Assembly (NCBI GenBank): GCA_030426665.1
Contig: JAUHYD010000015.1
Location: 47,369 to 111,368, forward strand
Direction: 5' to 3'
Source of the DNA: Bacteroidia bacterium
GTDB lineage: Bacteria; Bacteroidota; Bacteroidia; Chitinophagales; Chitinophagaceae
DNA: 64,000 nucleotides
Shown here in pieces: positions 38,006-46,614 of the stretch. Numbering within the stretch: the first letter of the stretch is position 1; each line of letters starts with the position of its first letter. The notes under the pieces were generated by a model that searched no databases, had not been told where the DNA came from, and saw nothing but the letters and a program-made list of their open reading frames with translations. The translations under genes were made by a program, and so were the position numbers.

Positions 38006-39493
38006 TTATTGAGAATACTTAGCATGGTTTTTATTGACATAAGCTACAATTTCGTTGGCTGCATCGTTAAGCTTAATATTTTCTTTCATTGTTTTTTCAA
38101 AGTTGTCAACATTCAAGCTTTTAAGAATACACAATGCGAGTAAATATTGTATAGCAAGGAATAATGTTGACAACTCTTCTCCCTGATAAGTTTCCTTATG
38201 AACGCTATGCGATAAGTGGTTTCGGTATTTTACTGCTTTTAGAATGAAGTTCTTCATTACAATGTGGTTGCCAAAACGCAGCGATATTTGAGGCTTAAAT
38301 TGCTCCAGTAAGTGTTCAAGCTTCTTTTTTAAATTTAGTGTTGGTGGCTTAATAATGTCATCTGCCCAAATAGCTAATTCAGGATTGTTGGGTTTAATCG
38401 CATCAATTATTTCCTGCTTTTTTGAGTTGAAGCTATTATTGTCAATAGCAACATTACACGACAAATTGTAGTAGCCTTCAATTCCTTGTACCATGTTTAG
38501 AAATCGGTTATTAAACATCACATCAGAAACATAGTACCACGAATTGATACTCCATTTGTGAGAGTCGATAAAATAATCGTAAACCTTTGAATATTTTCTG
38601 TTTTCAAACCATTTTCTAATTATGTTATTCATTTCCGTTTCTTCAAATTTCCACCTGCTAATCAGCATTGAATTTGAAGAAAGCAAATTATCAGTAATTG
38701 GTTTGCCATGATTAATGGAGTAATTATAAGTCATTGAACTTTCAACTCTATTGTAAATGTCTTTTCCGAAATGGGAATATACTTTGTCAATAAATGTCGT
38801 AGCCAACAAAGAAAAGGAAGCCTGACTAAAAAAGCATGTTGAAAGTAGTTCTGAAAAATATATCGCTTCTGAAATCAATGTGTCAAATGAAACGGGATTG
38901 ACAAATTCAATTCTTAGATACTTCTGAAATGTCAATGCAATTTCATTTCCACCCGGTTCCAATCGTTGAGGGAAACTATCAATAAAGACAAAGTTTATGT
39001 TGTCAGTGACCTTTACAATCTTTTGACTATTGCGAGTGTCAGGACGCATTTCTCTATCCCCAATAAACGTACCTGTATATGGGCTTACTCTGCTCATTGA
39101 TTTATAACCATCATACCATGAGGATAAATTTGAGAATTGAAAGTCTGCACTCTTAACTAAAAGGTCATTTTCATTTTCGACTACTGCATTGAGGAAAACA
39201 AACTGCACTTCATATTTTAGTTTATGCATTTCTTTGCCAATAGGTTCACAACCTGCCCATCGGCATTTGTAAAGCGTACATTTCCCATGTCTGCTATTCC
39301 CTACAATGATAGGGTAGTTATTATGCACTACATTAAAGCTATCAGACAATGGTTGTCCTTCAAATGTGTTTGCCGTATGCAATATGAGATACAATCGATT
39401 TTTTTTGATGGTAATATATCCCTCATGTTGTACCTCCAAATTTGGAACGTACCATATCCCTGCCATGTTGAAAAAAAGACTGTTCTTACCCAT
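38006..39493 (-). CDS. ApeA-type HEPN defence protein
   Basis: A 495-residue protein with an N-terminal beta-rich ApeA-like domain (MAGIWYVPNLEVQHEGYITI, SNLSSWYDGY) and a C-terminal helical HEPN region. The HEPN R-x4-H motif is RNHLSH, about residue 424. HEPN domains of this type are RNases; ApeA has been reported as a single-gene anti-phage protein. No membrane segment. It stands 327 bp from one copy of the 18-bp repeat, in the first integrated block. The ApeA call rests on pattern; another HEPN family of similar build is the alternative. Confidence 0.75.
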   Translation of the reverse strand: MGKNSLFFNMAGIWYVPNLEVQHEGYITIKKNRLYLILHTANTFEGQPLSDSFNVVHNNYPIIVGNSRHGKCTLYKCRWAGCEPIGKEMHKLKYEVQFVFLNAVVENENDLLVKSADFQFSNLSSWYDGYKSMSRVSPYTGTFIGDREMRPDTRNSQKIVKVTDNINFVFIDSFPQRLEPGGNEIALTFQKYLRIEFVNPVSFDTLISEAIYFSELLSTCFFSQASFSLLATTFIDKVYSHFGKDIYNRVESSMTYNYSINHGKPITDNLLSSNSMLISRWKFEETEMNNIIRKWFENRKYSKVYDYFIDSHKWSINSWYYVSDVMFNNRFLNMVQGIEGYYNLSCNVAIDNNSFNSKKQEIIDAIKPNNPELAIWADDIIKPPTLNLKKKLEHLLEQFKPQISLRFGNHIVMKNFILKAVKYRNHLSHSVHKETYQGEELSTLFLAIQYLLALCILKSLNVDNFEKTMKENIKLNDAANEIVAYVNKNHAKYSQ

Positions 39494-39819
39494 AGTATAG
39501 CGAAGCTACGGCTTTACTACAATATCAGCATAGTGGTTTTGGGGTAAATATTTGAATATCAATTAGTTGAGTGTTTTTTCGCGTATTGAGGTTATATTTC
39601 TTGTACCTGTCTTATAGCAAAAACGCAGTCATTTCCTGCAATTACCATACATTATCTCTTAAAAAGTATCTCAAACGCAATGTCGGCGAGTGTTTGAGAC
39701 ATACAAACGGTTGGTACTTATTGAGAGAGTTTGTCTGTCAAACTCGTTGCAATTGTGTATCACCACACCCAAATCCACAAAGCCACCTACATTCATAACT
39801 ACTTTCTACCCTGTTTAAT

Positions 39820-39837
39820 TCGTTTAAAGTAACTTTA
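39820..39837. repeat. 18-bp direct repeat, copy 2
   Basis: Identical to 35553-35570, same orientation. It lies a similar distance upstream of the leftward ApeA gene (327 bp) as copy 1 does of the small recombinase-associated gene (342 bp), so a shared regulatory site is the alternative to an element boundary. Confidence 0.7.
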
Positions 39838-40103
39838 ATTAGTATAGTAGATATGATTTGTATATCTACTTTTTTGTTCAGTACATATACGTCGGCTTTC
39901 GTTATTCTTTCCTTTTGTTCTACTTTTCATTACTGACTATTTCTGCTGTTGTGCGTGTGTTGCTGTACTGTTCAATAATACTTGGGGGTGTAAGAATTAG
40001 TTCAGACAAGGCTTATAATGATTTGATGTTATTTGTAAATCCGGCTCATCAACAGGCAGAATGTCCCGTAAATCATATATTCTACGCAAATCTTTCCAAA
40101 ACT

Positions 40104-40131
40104 GGTTCGATAATAGTCCATCAGGGGGAGC
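40104..40131 (+). other. tRNA-Asn 3'-end-like segment, candidate attachment site
   Basis: GGTTCGATAATAGTCCATCA then GGGGGAGC. It matches the T-loop and acceptor end of a tRNA-Asn gene (AGGGGGAGC is identical to the intact gene at 33549-33557) with about five extra bases after the T-loop. A similar segment is at 61776-61803. Each is followed by a terminator, as the intact tRNA is. Confidence 0.6.
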
Positions 40132-40141
40132 GTAGGACAGG

Positions 40142-40172
40142 AAAGGGTTTCAGGTAACTGAAACCCCTTTCT
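40142..40172 (+). terminator. Terminator after the tRNA-like segment
   Basis: GGGTTTCAG, loop GTAA, CTGAAACCC with a one-base bulge and flanking AAA/TTT. Confidence 0.65.
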
Positions 40173-40278
40173 ATTTGGTCATTCCGACACAATTCCGACA
40201 CAAACGGCGTTTATATCAGTTTGTAAGGTCGTTATGTGCTAATTTATTTTACCATAAATTTGAAGTAAAAAATATTGA

Positions 40279-41151
40279 ATGGAATTTCACTCGACAAAGT
40301 CCATAAAGGATAATTTCAATATTGACAGTAATGATATTGATGTCATTTATGATACAGTTTATCAGATTCGCCTAAAGTTGCATCCAGACAAAACCAATGG
40401 TGAATTTATGTCTGAAGTGGAAAAAGAGAATTACTACAATGCGGATGCTGCAATTAAGTACCTGAATCTTGCGAGAAGCAATAGTCAAATAATTGTTGTT
40501 GAAAAAATGACGGAGATGATAAAAGCGATAGCAGAATTATCTCCAATAAATAAAGAAAATATTTTACAAACTAAATTCGACACAAACCTTAGTTTGGCAA
40601 TAAAAAATTATAAATCAATATTTTTTATACCCAAATTGTCATTAACGGGAATATCGGCTTTTATGACATTTTTAATTGCATTTCCAAAGAATGACGCAAT
40701 CACACAGTATTTTCCTTTTTATATTAATACAATGCGTTCTGCATGGTTCCCTTCAGTTATTATAACGTGTGTTCTTTGGATTATATCGTATTTCATACAG
40801 GAAAAAGCAAAGAATAGATTATCAATGCTAAAAGTAGACTCTATTCAAAATAAGTTGTTTTCAGATTTTTTATCGTTTTTAAATGACAATTTATCAGCAA
40901 CTAAAAATGAAGTGATTTTTTCAAAGGACGCCTTCACTTATTTTGTATACAATCCCGAAAAGAGAATCAATAAAAATGCATTTGTAAGATTAACGGACAT
41001 TCCGGTATCACTATTTAATAGTGCTATGACACTTGAAGTTGCACAGAGCATTGCCGAAATTATTCTTTCACGTTATGAGGCGAAGGGGGGCATAGAGAAA
41101 ACAACGAATCCGAAAGACCCGTTGTCAGAAAGCTTTAAGATACTTTTTTAG
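40279..41151 (+). CDS. J-domain-like membrane protein
   Basis: A 290-residue protein with a DnaJ-like N-terminus: YQIRLKLHPDKTNGEF with the HPD tripeptide at 35-37, followed by a helix (AAIKYLNLARSN). J domains stimulate Hsp70 ATPase. Two membrane helices follow at about 114-138 and 156-175, then a ~110-residue cytoplasmic C-terminal domain with no known family. It is the only rightward gene of the second block and sits directly inside the tRNA-like site. Role unknown; cargo or defence is possible. Confidence 0.7.
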   Translation: MEFHSTKSIKDNFNIDSNDIDVIYDTVYQIRLKLHPDKTNGEFMSEVEKENYYNADAAIKYLNLARSNSQIIVVEKMTEMIKAIAELSPINKENILQTKFDTNLSLAIKNYKSIFFIPKLSLTGISAFMTFLIAFPKNDAITQYFPFYINTMRSAWFPSVIITCVLWIISYFIQEKAKNRLSMLKVDSIQNKLFSDFLSFLNDNLSATKNEVIFSKDAFTYFVYNPEKRINKNAFVRLTDIPVSLFNSAMTLEVAQSIAEIILSRYEAKGGIEKTTNPKDPLSESFKILF

Positions 41152-41175
41152 TTTGATGGTTATGTTAAGGGCTAA

Positions 41176-42225
41176 TTATTCCGTTTGCACATCAATGTAG
41201 TTTTTCAGCATGTAAGCCAGCTTTGCATCAGGTATGTAGCCCGATAGGGTTAATTCATTTTCGATATTTAGCCAGTCGTGGTATTTAGCCATAAATACCC
41301 ATTCACTATGCCCTGTTACTGCTCTTGCTCCTTTACGCTCCTTTTGATGGGTTTTAGGTAGGTTAAACCCGAACCTGTCAAATATCCTTAGCCCTTTCAT
41401 TGCTTCAAAGATGTTGTACAGGGCTGCTGCTTGTATCATAGCTGTTCCCTTGTTTTCTGCTTCCTTGTTTACATCGGGTTCGGTAAATATCTTACTGCCA
41501 TATTTTATGGTTTCAATTAATGCAGTTTCGATGTTGTAAATACGCCTGTAGTCTTGTGCCTTTCGGGTTGCAAACTTCGATGTAAACTTTTGCAGCCATT
41601 CATCAATAAGTAGTTCCGCCATTTCTTTATTTGCTACTATCAGGTGTAAGTGTGGGTTATAGGTGCGTTTTACAGGGTTGAAGTTGCACTCTAAGGACTT
41701 AATGCCCATCAGCTTAATGCCATTGCCCCTTTGGTTGCGTTTCTTGCATTTAGCGTATATCTGACTAAACCCCCTTAATACTCCTTTGAACATGTAGTTA
41801 AGCCTCTTTGCACTACATGCTTTTATTGTTAGGGTAACTAAATACGGTTCTTGCCATTCTTTTATGACGGGGAAATACTTGTTGATAATTTCAGCTTTGC
41901 GGATACTAAGGCACAGCGTACAACTTCTATTCTTGCAGTACTTGCCGTATAGCTTGCCGTCATGGCTTGTTATCTTGTTTTGGCAATGGTAGGTGTTCCA
42001 GTATGTTTTTGCCTGTTGTGGGGCTTCTTTTCTTTTGGCAATGTCAATCAGACTTAGTGCCATTGTTTGCGAAATTAGCTTTCTCTTTCCCTTACTTTTC
42101 ATAGCCTTGCTATTGCTCATATCAGAACCTTCGCCAGTTATTACACCTACTGGTGTTGTCCCGTTATATGCTAATGTATTGAGAGAGTTCCCGCAAAGGT
42201 TTGCAGGCTGGTTAGTATCTGCCAT
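41176..42225 (-). CDS. Rolling-circle replication initiator (HUH, Rep_1-like)
   Basis: A 349-residue Rep-type HUH endonuclease. The metal-binding motif is NPHLHLIV (about residue 195), the nicking Tyr is probably in ETIKYGSK (about 243), and a zinc cluster GKYCKNRSCTLC lies near residue 95, as in plasmid Rep_1 proteins. It would nick a single-strand origin to start replication of the excised element. The stop of the upstream HTH gene is 1 bp away, so the two form one operon. Its presence marks a mobilisable or replicating integrated element. Confidence 0.85.
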   Translation of the reverse strand: MADTNQPANLCGNSLNTLAYNGTTPVGVITGEGSDMSNSKAMKSKGKRKLISQTMALSLIDIAKRKEAPQQAKTYWNTYHCQNKITSHDGKLYGKYCKNRSCTLCLSIRKAEIINKYFPVIKEWQEPYLVTLTIKACSAKRLNYMFKGVLRGFSQIYAKCKKRNQRGNGIKLMGIKSLECNFNPVKRTYNPHLHLIVANKEMAELLIDEWLQKFTSKFATRKAQDYRRIYNIETALIETIKYGSKIFTEPDVNKEAENKGTAMIQAAALYNIFEAMKGLRIFDRFGFNLPKTHQKERKGARAVTGHSEWVFMAKYHDWLNIENELTLSGYIPDAKLAYMLKNYIDVQTE

Positions 42226-42226
42226 A

Positions 42227-42562
42227 TTACCTGCTGTTTTTTGTTAGGAAATTATCGGCATCGGCTGCCATTTCTGAATGGGTTTTTTTGCGTCCTGACA
42301 TAACCCATTCGATTAACTCCTGCTTAGAGAAATACAACCGTTTGCCCTTTTTGTTTACGGGAATTTCTGATTTACTTACTAACCCATATATAGTGGGCTT
42401 TGTAAGTTTGATAAGCTGTGCAGCTTCATCAATAGTTAACAGTTGGTCTGTCTCGGTTGGGGTGTGTGCATTGACATTGAGTAGCAGTTGCTCTATGTCG
42501 TTTAGCTTTTGCCATAATTGGGTTACTGCTGCTGGGAGGGTCTCAAATGTAATCTTGTCCAT
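42227..42562 (-). CDS. Excisionase-like helix-turn-helix protein
   Basis: A 111-residue protein with an AlpA/excisionase winged HTH: LLTIDEAAQLIKLTKPTIYG, then PVNKKGKRLYFSKQELIEWV. Such proteins bend DNA to favour excision, or regulate the element. The N-terminal ~40 residues are a helical leader. Directly upstream of the Rep gene. Confidence 0.88.
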   Translation of the reverse strand: MDKITFETLPAAVTQLWQKLNDIEQLLLNVNAHTPTETDQLLTIDEAAQLIKLTKPTIYGLVSKSEIPVNKKGKRLYFSKQELIEWVMSGRKKTHSEMAADADNFLTKNSR

Positions 42563-42659
42563 CGTTCAAAACTTAATTTGAACAACATTACATTGATATT
42601 GTATGTTTATTAATTTGCATGCAAAGCGGGCAAAAAATTAGGCAAAGCGGGCAAAGTTT

Positions 42660-44087
42660 TTACCAGCTTTGTTTTGTTTTGCTTGGTTTGAAAAATGCTT
42701 CAATGCCTTTTTTGTTCCAGTTATCGAAGCAATTATCTATAAGGTTTATATACTTGAATTTTTTATTTAATTCTCCGAATTGAGAAACTGACAAGTCGAA
42801 AAACTCGTAGAAGCGTTTTATAACAAACCCTTTTTCCCCATTGGAAAGGTTTAGTGTCTGCTTAGGTATTTCATTGCATGACAGAAAACCCCGTTGTATG
42901 AATTGTATAAATTGTTCTTTAGTCAAAAAAGGCTTTCCGTTTTTGCTGTTTCTTTCGGTGAAAACAATGAAATGGTCTATTACCCGCGACATTGGAACAC
43001 CTTTCCAAAATAAGTTTTCTTTTTTCTTCAATTCGTTAATTGTAGTGTCAATATCGTTTTTGCCTTTTGGTGTTGTTTCGGTTACTTTCTTCAGGTAGGG
43101 AGTTATGTCCCTGAAGTAGTTTTTTTGATACTCCAACCACTTTTTGAGGACCTGCAAATACTTCATTTCTCCTTTTGAGTATTTGCCGAACAGCAAATTA
43201 TTTTGCAGCCTCAGGCTTTCATTCAGTAGTTCTATTGTTTTCTTGTTGATGTCTGATATTGGTGCTTCTTTAGCGATTTTGACAGAATCTACTGTTAGTA
43301 GCATTTGCTTCGTGAGTTCGAATAGAAATTCTACAAGTTGTTTACAGGTAATCAGTTTTCCCTTAGAAATTTTTAGGTATCGGTTATAGGCAGGTTTATT
43401 TGATAGTAGCGGGGGGAGTGACTTTTCAAATGATTCTTTAGAGTTTTGAAAAAAACTAATGTCGAAGGGAAACGCATTAAGCCATTTCTTGTACAAATCG
43501 TTAAGTGTATTTAGATCTGTTTGCTCTGCAGGTTGTTCAATTGTTGTTAGACCATCTAAATAGGTTAATAATTTTTGCTTTTTTTCGTCAGGGATACTCT
43601 TATTTTGTTCAATGTAAAATCGTGTATAATTGTAGTAAATATCAATGCCGACAGGGTTGCCATACCCTAAAGGTAGGCTACCAAAGCTTGCAATACAGTA
43701 GTCGATATACTCCGTTATGTCTTCGTACCAATCAGAATGATTAATTTTTTGTGTGGTATTATGCTCTGTATGGTGTAGAGCTTTTAGGATCCGTATTGGT
43801 ACTTTCTCATATTGTGTTTTTTTGAACCAATGTGCCGTCGTCAATTTTGAGTGCTTTATGCAGCATTCGGGAAACTTTGCTAAATACTGTGTTGCCATCG
43901 AATATGCTTTCTTGTGATAATCACAACATTCGGGAAAGTTTGAAGGGGCATCGTAACCAGGTGTCGGTATTGTATCAAAGGCATGTACTTCGTAATTAGT
44001 TGCGCTTAACTCTCCAAATTCGCCATTCTCAACGTGCTTTATCGCATCTAGAAAAGCATCAGGGTGTATAACTCTAATTTCGTTCAT
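42660..44087 (-). CDS. Mobile-element protein of unknown function with FPECC motifs
   Basis: A 475-residue, largely helical, soluble protein. Two copies of FPECCxxH occur near the N-terminus (residues 51-58 and 72-79), which could form a zinc or other metal site. The rest is Lys/Glu-rich; C-terminal text such as FIQRGFLSCNEIP resembles regulatory proteins of Bacteroidota mobile elements in style, but I cannot name a family. Separated by ~100 bp on each side, leftward. Confidence 0.6.
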   Translation of the reverse strand: MNEIRVIHPDAFLDAIKHVENGEFGELSATNYEVHAFDTIPTPGYDAPSNFPECCDYHKKAYSMATQYLAKFPECCIKHSKLTTAHWFKKTQYEKVPIRILKALHHTEHNTTQKINHSDWYEDITEYIDYCIASFGSLPLGYGNPVGIDIYYNYTRFYIEQNKSIPDEKKQKLLTYLDGLTTIEQPAEQTDLNTLNDLYKKWLNAFPFDISFFQNSKESFEKSLPPLLSNKPAYNRYLKISKGKLITCKQLVEFLFELTKQMLLTVDSVKIAKEAPISDINKKTIELLNESLRLQNNLLFGKYSKGEMKYLQVLKKWLEYQKNYFRDITPYLKKVTETTPKGKNDIDTTINELKKKENLFWKGVPMSRVIDHFIVFTERNSKNGKPFLTKEQFIQFIQRGFLSCNEIPKQTLNLSNGEKGFVIKRFYEFFDLSVSQFGELNKKFKYINLIDNCFDNWNKKGIEAFFKPSKTKQSW

Positions 44088-44193
44088 GTTTTGGTTTTAC
44101 ATAAATTCACTCTATTATTTCGTTAAAAGCCGAGAAACTTTTGTTGGTTCTAGCATTATATGCCACCTATTAGATCAGGTGCTATAACTTTCA

Positions 44194-46614
44194 CTAAATA
44201 CATCCACTCAACAAATCGCTCATGTTCACTGTGACATTATTCAGTCTAAATGTCAAGAATTCATACCTGTCAGACGACAAAATAGTGTGTTCATTTACTA
44301 GAAACTCGATCAATGATGGATCAGGATTATTCCTAGCCCAACGGATTTTAAAATTAATACCTCGTTTTTTAAGTTCTTCATACAGTCTTGCGGCATCAGC
44401 GTTTGTCAAATAGAACAACCTTTTATCCTTTACAGACTCGTTTAGATATCTTCTAATACCCTCGCATGTAGCATACCTATAACCACCAAGTGAATGTAAC
44501 TTGTCGGGAATTTCTTTTTTTTCGCCATTTGTTAGGTGAAAAACAACGTATTTTTCTTTGCGATGATGCCAAGAAGTTCCCGCTTCTTCAAGTTCTCTCT
44601 TTGTCATTATTTCCCAATCAACGACATCGTACAGAATGGCATCATTACTTCCGGATTTGCATACCAAAATCTTTTTCGAATTATATAGTCTTGAGTTGTT
44701 GTCTTTAACGAATGGAACATGGTACATTGCAGTGTCCTCAAGAAACTTGAGCCTATCTTGTATAAATGTAGAAGGCAGCACTCCTATTGTTACAAACTCC
44801 TTCCATTGATTTCTGTGCTGTTCATATTCAGACCTATCCATCTCAATGAATTCTTCAAAGTGTTCGTCAGCGGATTTGTTTATCAAAGTATTTAGAAAAT
44901 CGTCGACTAACCCTGTTTTACTAGGTAAGAATGGCATTGCTCCAATATTTACATCCTTTATACTTTTGTAGTATGTGTTTTCTTTAAAATTCGACTCCGA
45001 TAAAGGGTAGGGGTAGAGAATAATTCCGCCCAGGTTCTTGATCGCACTTCGGTAGGAGGGATTTGCAGACTTAGTGTGTAGAATTGAGTCGCGGTATCTA
45101 TGAAGCTGTCCAATTGCATCTTGCGGTACATTGTACTGGTTGTTGTCATTCTGTGACTGTTCGTCAAATCTGTATTTAGCATCAAATAGATACCAGAATG
45201 GTTCGGTATATCCTTTCTTTTGGAACTTAAGCGTATAGTCGGGTCTCTGATTATATGTAAAAGACTTGCCGGATTTGGTATCAAATTCTCTATTGAAATA
45301 TATCGTTGTGGTTTCCCCACTTTCTTGCTTTTTGAATATGACTTTAGATGATTCTCCTTTCCTGAGATTTACCTGGAATCCATTTGAGTCGATTTTTATT
45401 AAACTCCGATAGTCAATGTCACTTGCATTTTGCTCCTTTAATAATTCAACTAATTTTAAGAAACACCAATACTCATAAAGTGTCGATATATCCTTTTGCT
45501 CTATCCTGAAGATATCATTATTGGCAATCTCCAGGCCTCTAGACAGTAACAAATAGACATGCATAAAGTCCCTATAACCAGCTCCACGAGTTAGCGATGT
45601 TGAAAAATGCGCTCTTTTTTCAAATTGACCAACTTCGTTAAAAGGATTTTCATGAAGTACGCCTTGCAATTTGCTCTGACGTTCCTTCATTCTATTTAAT
45701 AGAGGACTAAAATCATTATTCCCTTGGACAGTTTCTGTATATTTCTTGTACTTCCTCAACTGTTCAATGATATTTCTGATAGCCCATGCGATAAACCTGT
45801 TTTCGTAGGTGTCATAAGTAACATACTTTTTGCAGGATAGTGCGTGCGTCGCCGAGTGCGTTTCTGTAAACTTAATACCCTTTCCATCCTTTGTGGTAAA
45901 CTGAATGTTCTTACGCAACCAATCAATATTGCGTTTTGATGTTTGCTTTATTCTATCAACCGATAGTACCTGTTCGCGGGTTTTGATTTCGTGCTTTGGC
46001 TGCCGTTTTATTACTCCGAGATTTATTATTAATTGACTAAATAACGCATCCAGAATGTTCCACCATTCATTTTGTGTAGCACGCCCTGTCAATCTTGCTT
46101 TGCTTTTTCTGAATGTATCTTTAAGTGAATCAAATACCAGGTTTTCTATAATGAAGGAAATCTCTCCCATCATGGCTTTATAATCTGACTTATAATCCAT
46201 TTTCTGCGGGAATACCTCAGTACCTAACGAGAATACTTTTTTATTGTTTCCATCGACTATTTCAATAGTTGTTTCGCCTACTTGGTCGTTAAATGAGAAG
46301 TCTCCGGATAATACAAATACTCCATTCTTTGGGTCTTTTGATGATTTTTCAATTCTATCGTTTATTCTCAGTTTGAATGGACCGGTAAACAGTTCACTAT
46401 TAGCTTCGATTATGTACTCGTAACGAATCTTCTGCCATTCAAAGAAATAAATTGGACCATCCGGGTTTGATAGATGACTATCTAAGCCATCGACGGTAAA
46501 GGGAATTGATTCCGACACAGGTGTGCCATACACTTTCTTGGATGGAACAGTTACCTCCAGCTCCAGTGAACCATGATTAGGTTTTGAGAATGTATATGTG
46601 CCGTAGTTTGTCAT
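44194..46614 (-). CDS. DUF2357 / PD-(D/E)XK nuclease (McrC-like partner)
   Basis: An 806-residue protein. The N-terminal ~250 residues fit DUF2357 (IYFFEWQKIRYEYIIEAN, and further TYDTYENRFIAWAIRNI). A PD-(D/E)XK nuclease core follows near residues 455-480: RPDYTLKFQ then FWYLFDAKYR, giving D...DxK. DUF2357 nucleases are the McrC-like subunits of McrB-type restriction systems. The C-terminal ~180 residues (from FVKDNNSRLY) are an extra domain I do not recognise. Its start overlaps the stop of the McrB-like gene (ATGA), so they are coupled and probably form one complex. Last gene of the seven-gene operon. Confidence 0.82.
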   Translation of the reverse strand: MTNYGTYTFSKPNHGSLELEVTVPSKKVYGTPVSESIPFTVDGLDSHLSNPDGPIYFFEWQKIRYEYIIEANSELFTGPFKLRINDRIEKSSKDPKNGVFVLSGDFSFNDQVGETTIEIVDGNNKKVFSLGTEVFPQKMDYKSDYKAMMGEISFIIENLVFDSLKDTFRKSKARLTGRATQNEWWNILDALFSQLIINLGVIKRQPKHEIKTREQVLSVDRIKQTSKRNIDWLRKNIQFTTKDGKGIKFTETHSATHALSCKKYVTYDTYENRFIAWAIRNIIEQLRKYKKYTETVQGNNDFSPLLNRMKERQSKLQGVLHENPFNEVGQFEKRAHFSTSLTRGAGYRDFMHVYLLLSRGLEIANNDIFRIEQKDISTLYEYWCFLKLVELLKEQNASDIDYRSLIKIDSNGFQVNLRKGESSKVIFKKQESGETTTIYFNREFDTKSGKSFTYNQRPDYTLKFQKKGYTEPFWYLFDAKYRFDEQSQNDNNQYNVPQDAIGQLHRYRDSILHTKSANPSYRSAIKNLGGIILYPYPLSESNFKENTYYKSIKDVNIGAMPFLPSKTGLVDDFLNTLINKSADEHFEEFIEMDRSEYEQHRNQWKEFVTIGVLPSTFIQDRLKFLEDTAMYHVPFVKDNNSRLYNSKKILVCKSGSNDAILYDVVDWEIMTKRELEEAGTSWHHRKEKYVVFHLTNGEKKEIPDKLHSLGGYRYATCEGIRRYLNESVKDKRLFYLTNADAARLYEELKKRGINFKIRWARNNPDPSLIEFLVNEHTILSSDRYEFLTFRLNNVTVNMSDLLSGCI

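Larger units (their letters stand above)
39494..40278. other. Non-coding region with hairpins, repeat and tRNA-like site
   Basis: 785 bp with no credible gene. It holds an imperfect inverted repeat (GTATCTCAAAC 39665-39675 with GTTTGAGACATAC 39691-39703), a perfect 7-bp hairpin GAGTTTG-TCTGT-CAAACTC (39726-39744), the second 18-bp repeat (39820-39837), the tRNA-3'-like segment (40104-40131) and its terminator. The hairpins could belong to an origin of transfer or replication; unproven. Confidence 0.5.

Noticed and set aside
35553..39837. Composite transposon flanked by IS elements
   Set aside because: No transposase and no long terminal copies; the flanks share only 18 bp.
39858..40157. 99-codon hydrophobic frame
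   Set aside because: It reads through the tRNA-like segment and the terminator, and starts in T-rich DNA that gives Phe/Tyr/Leu by composition.
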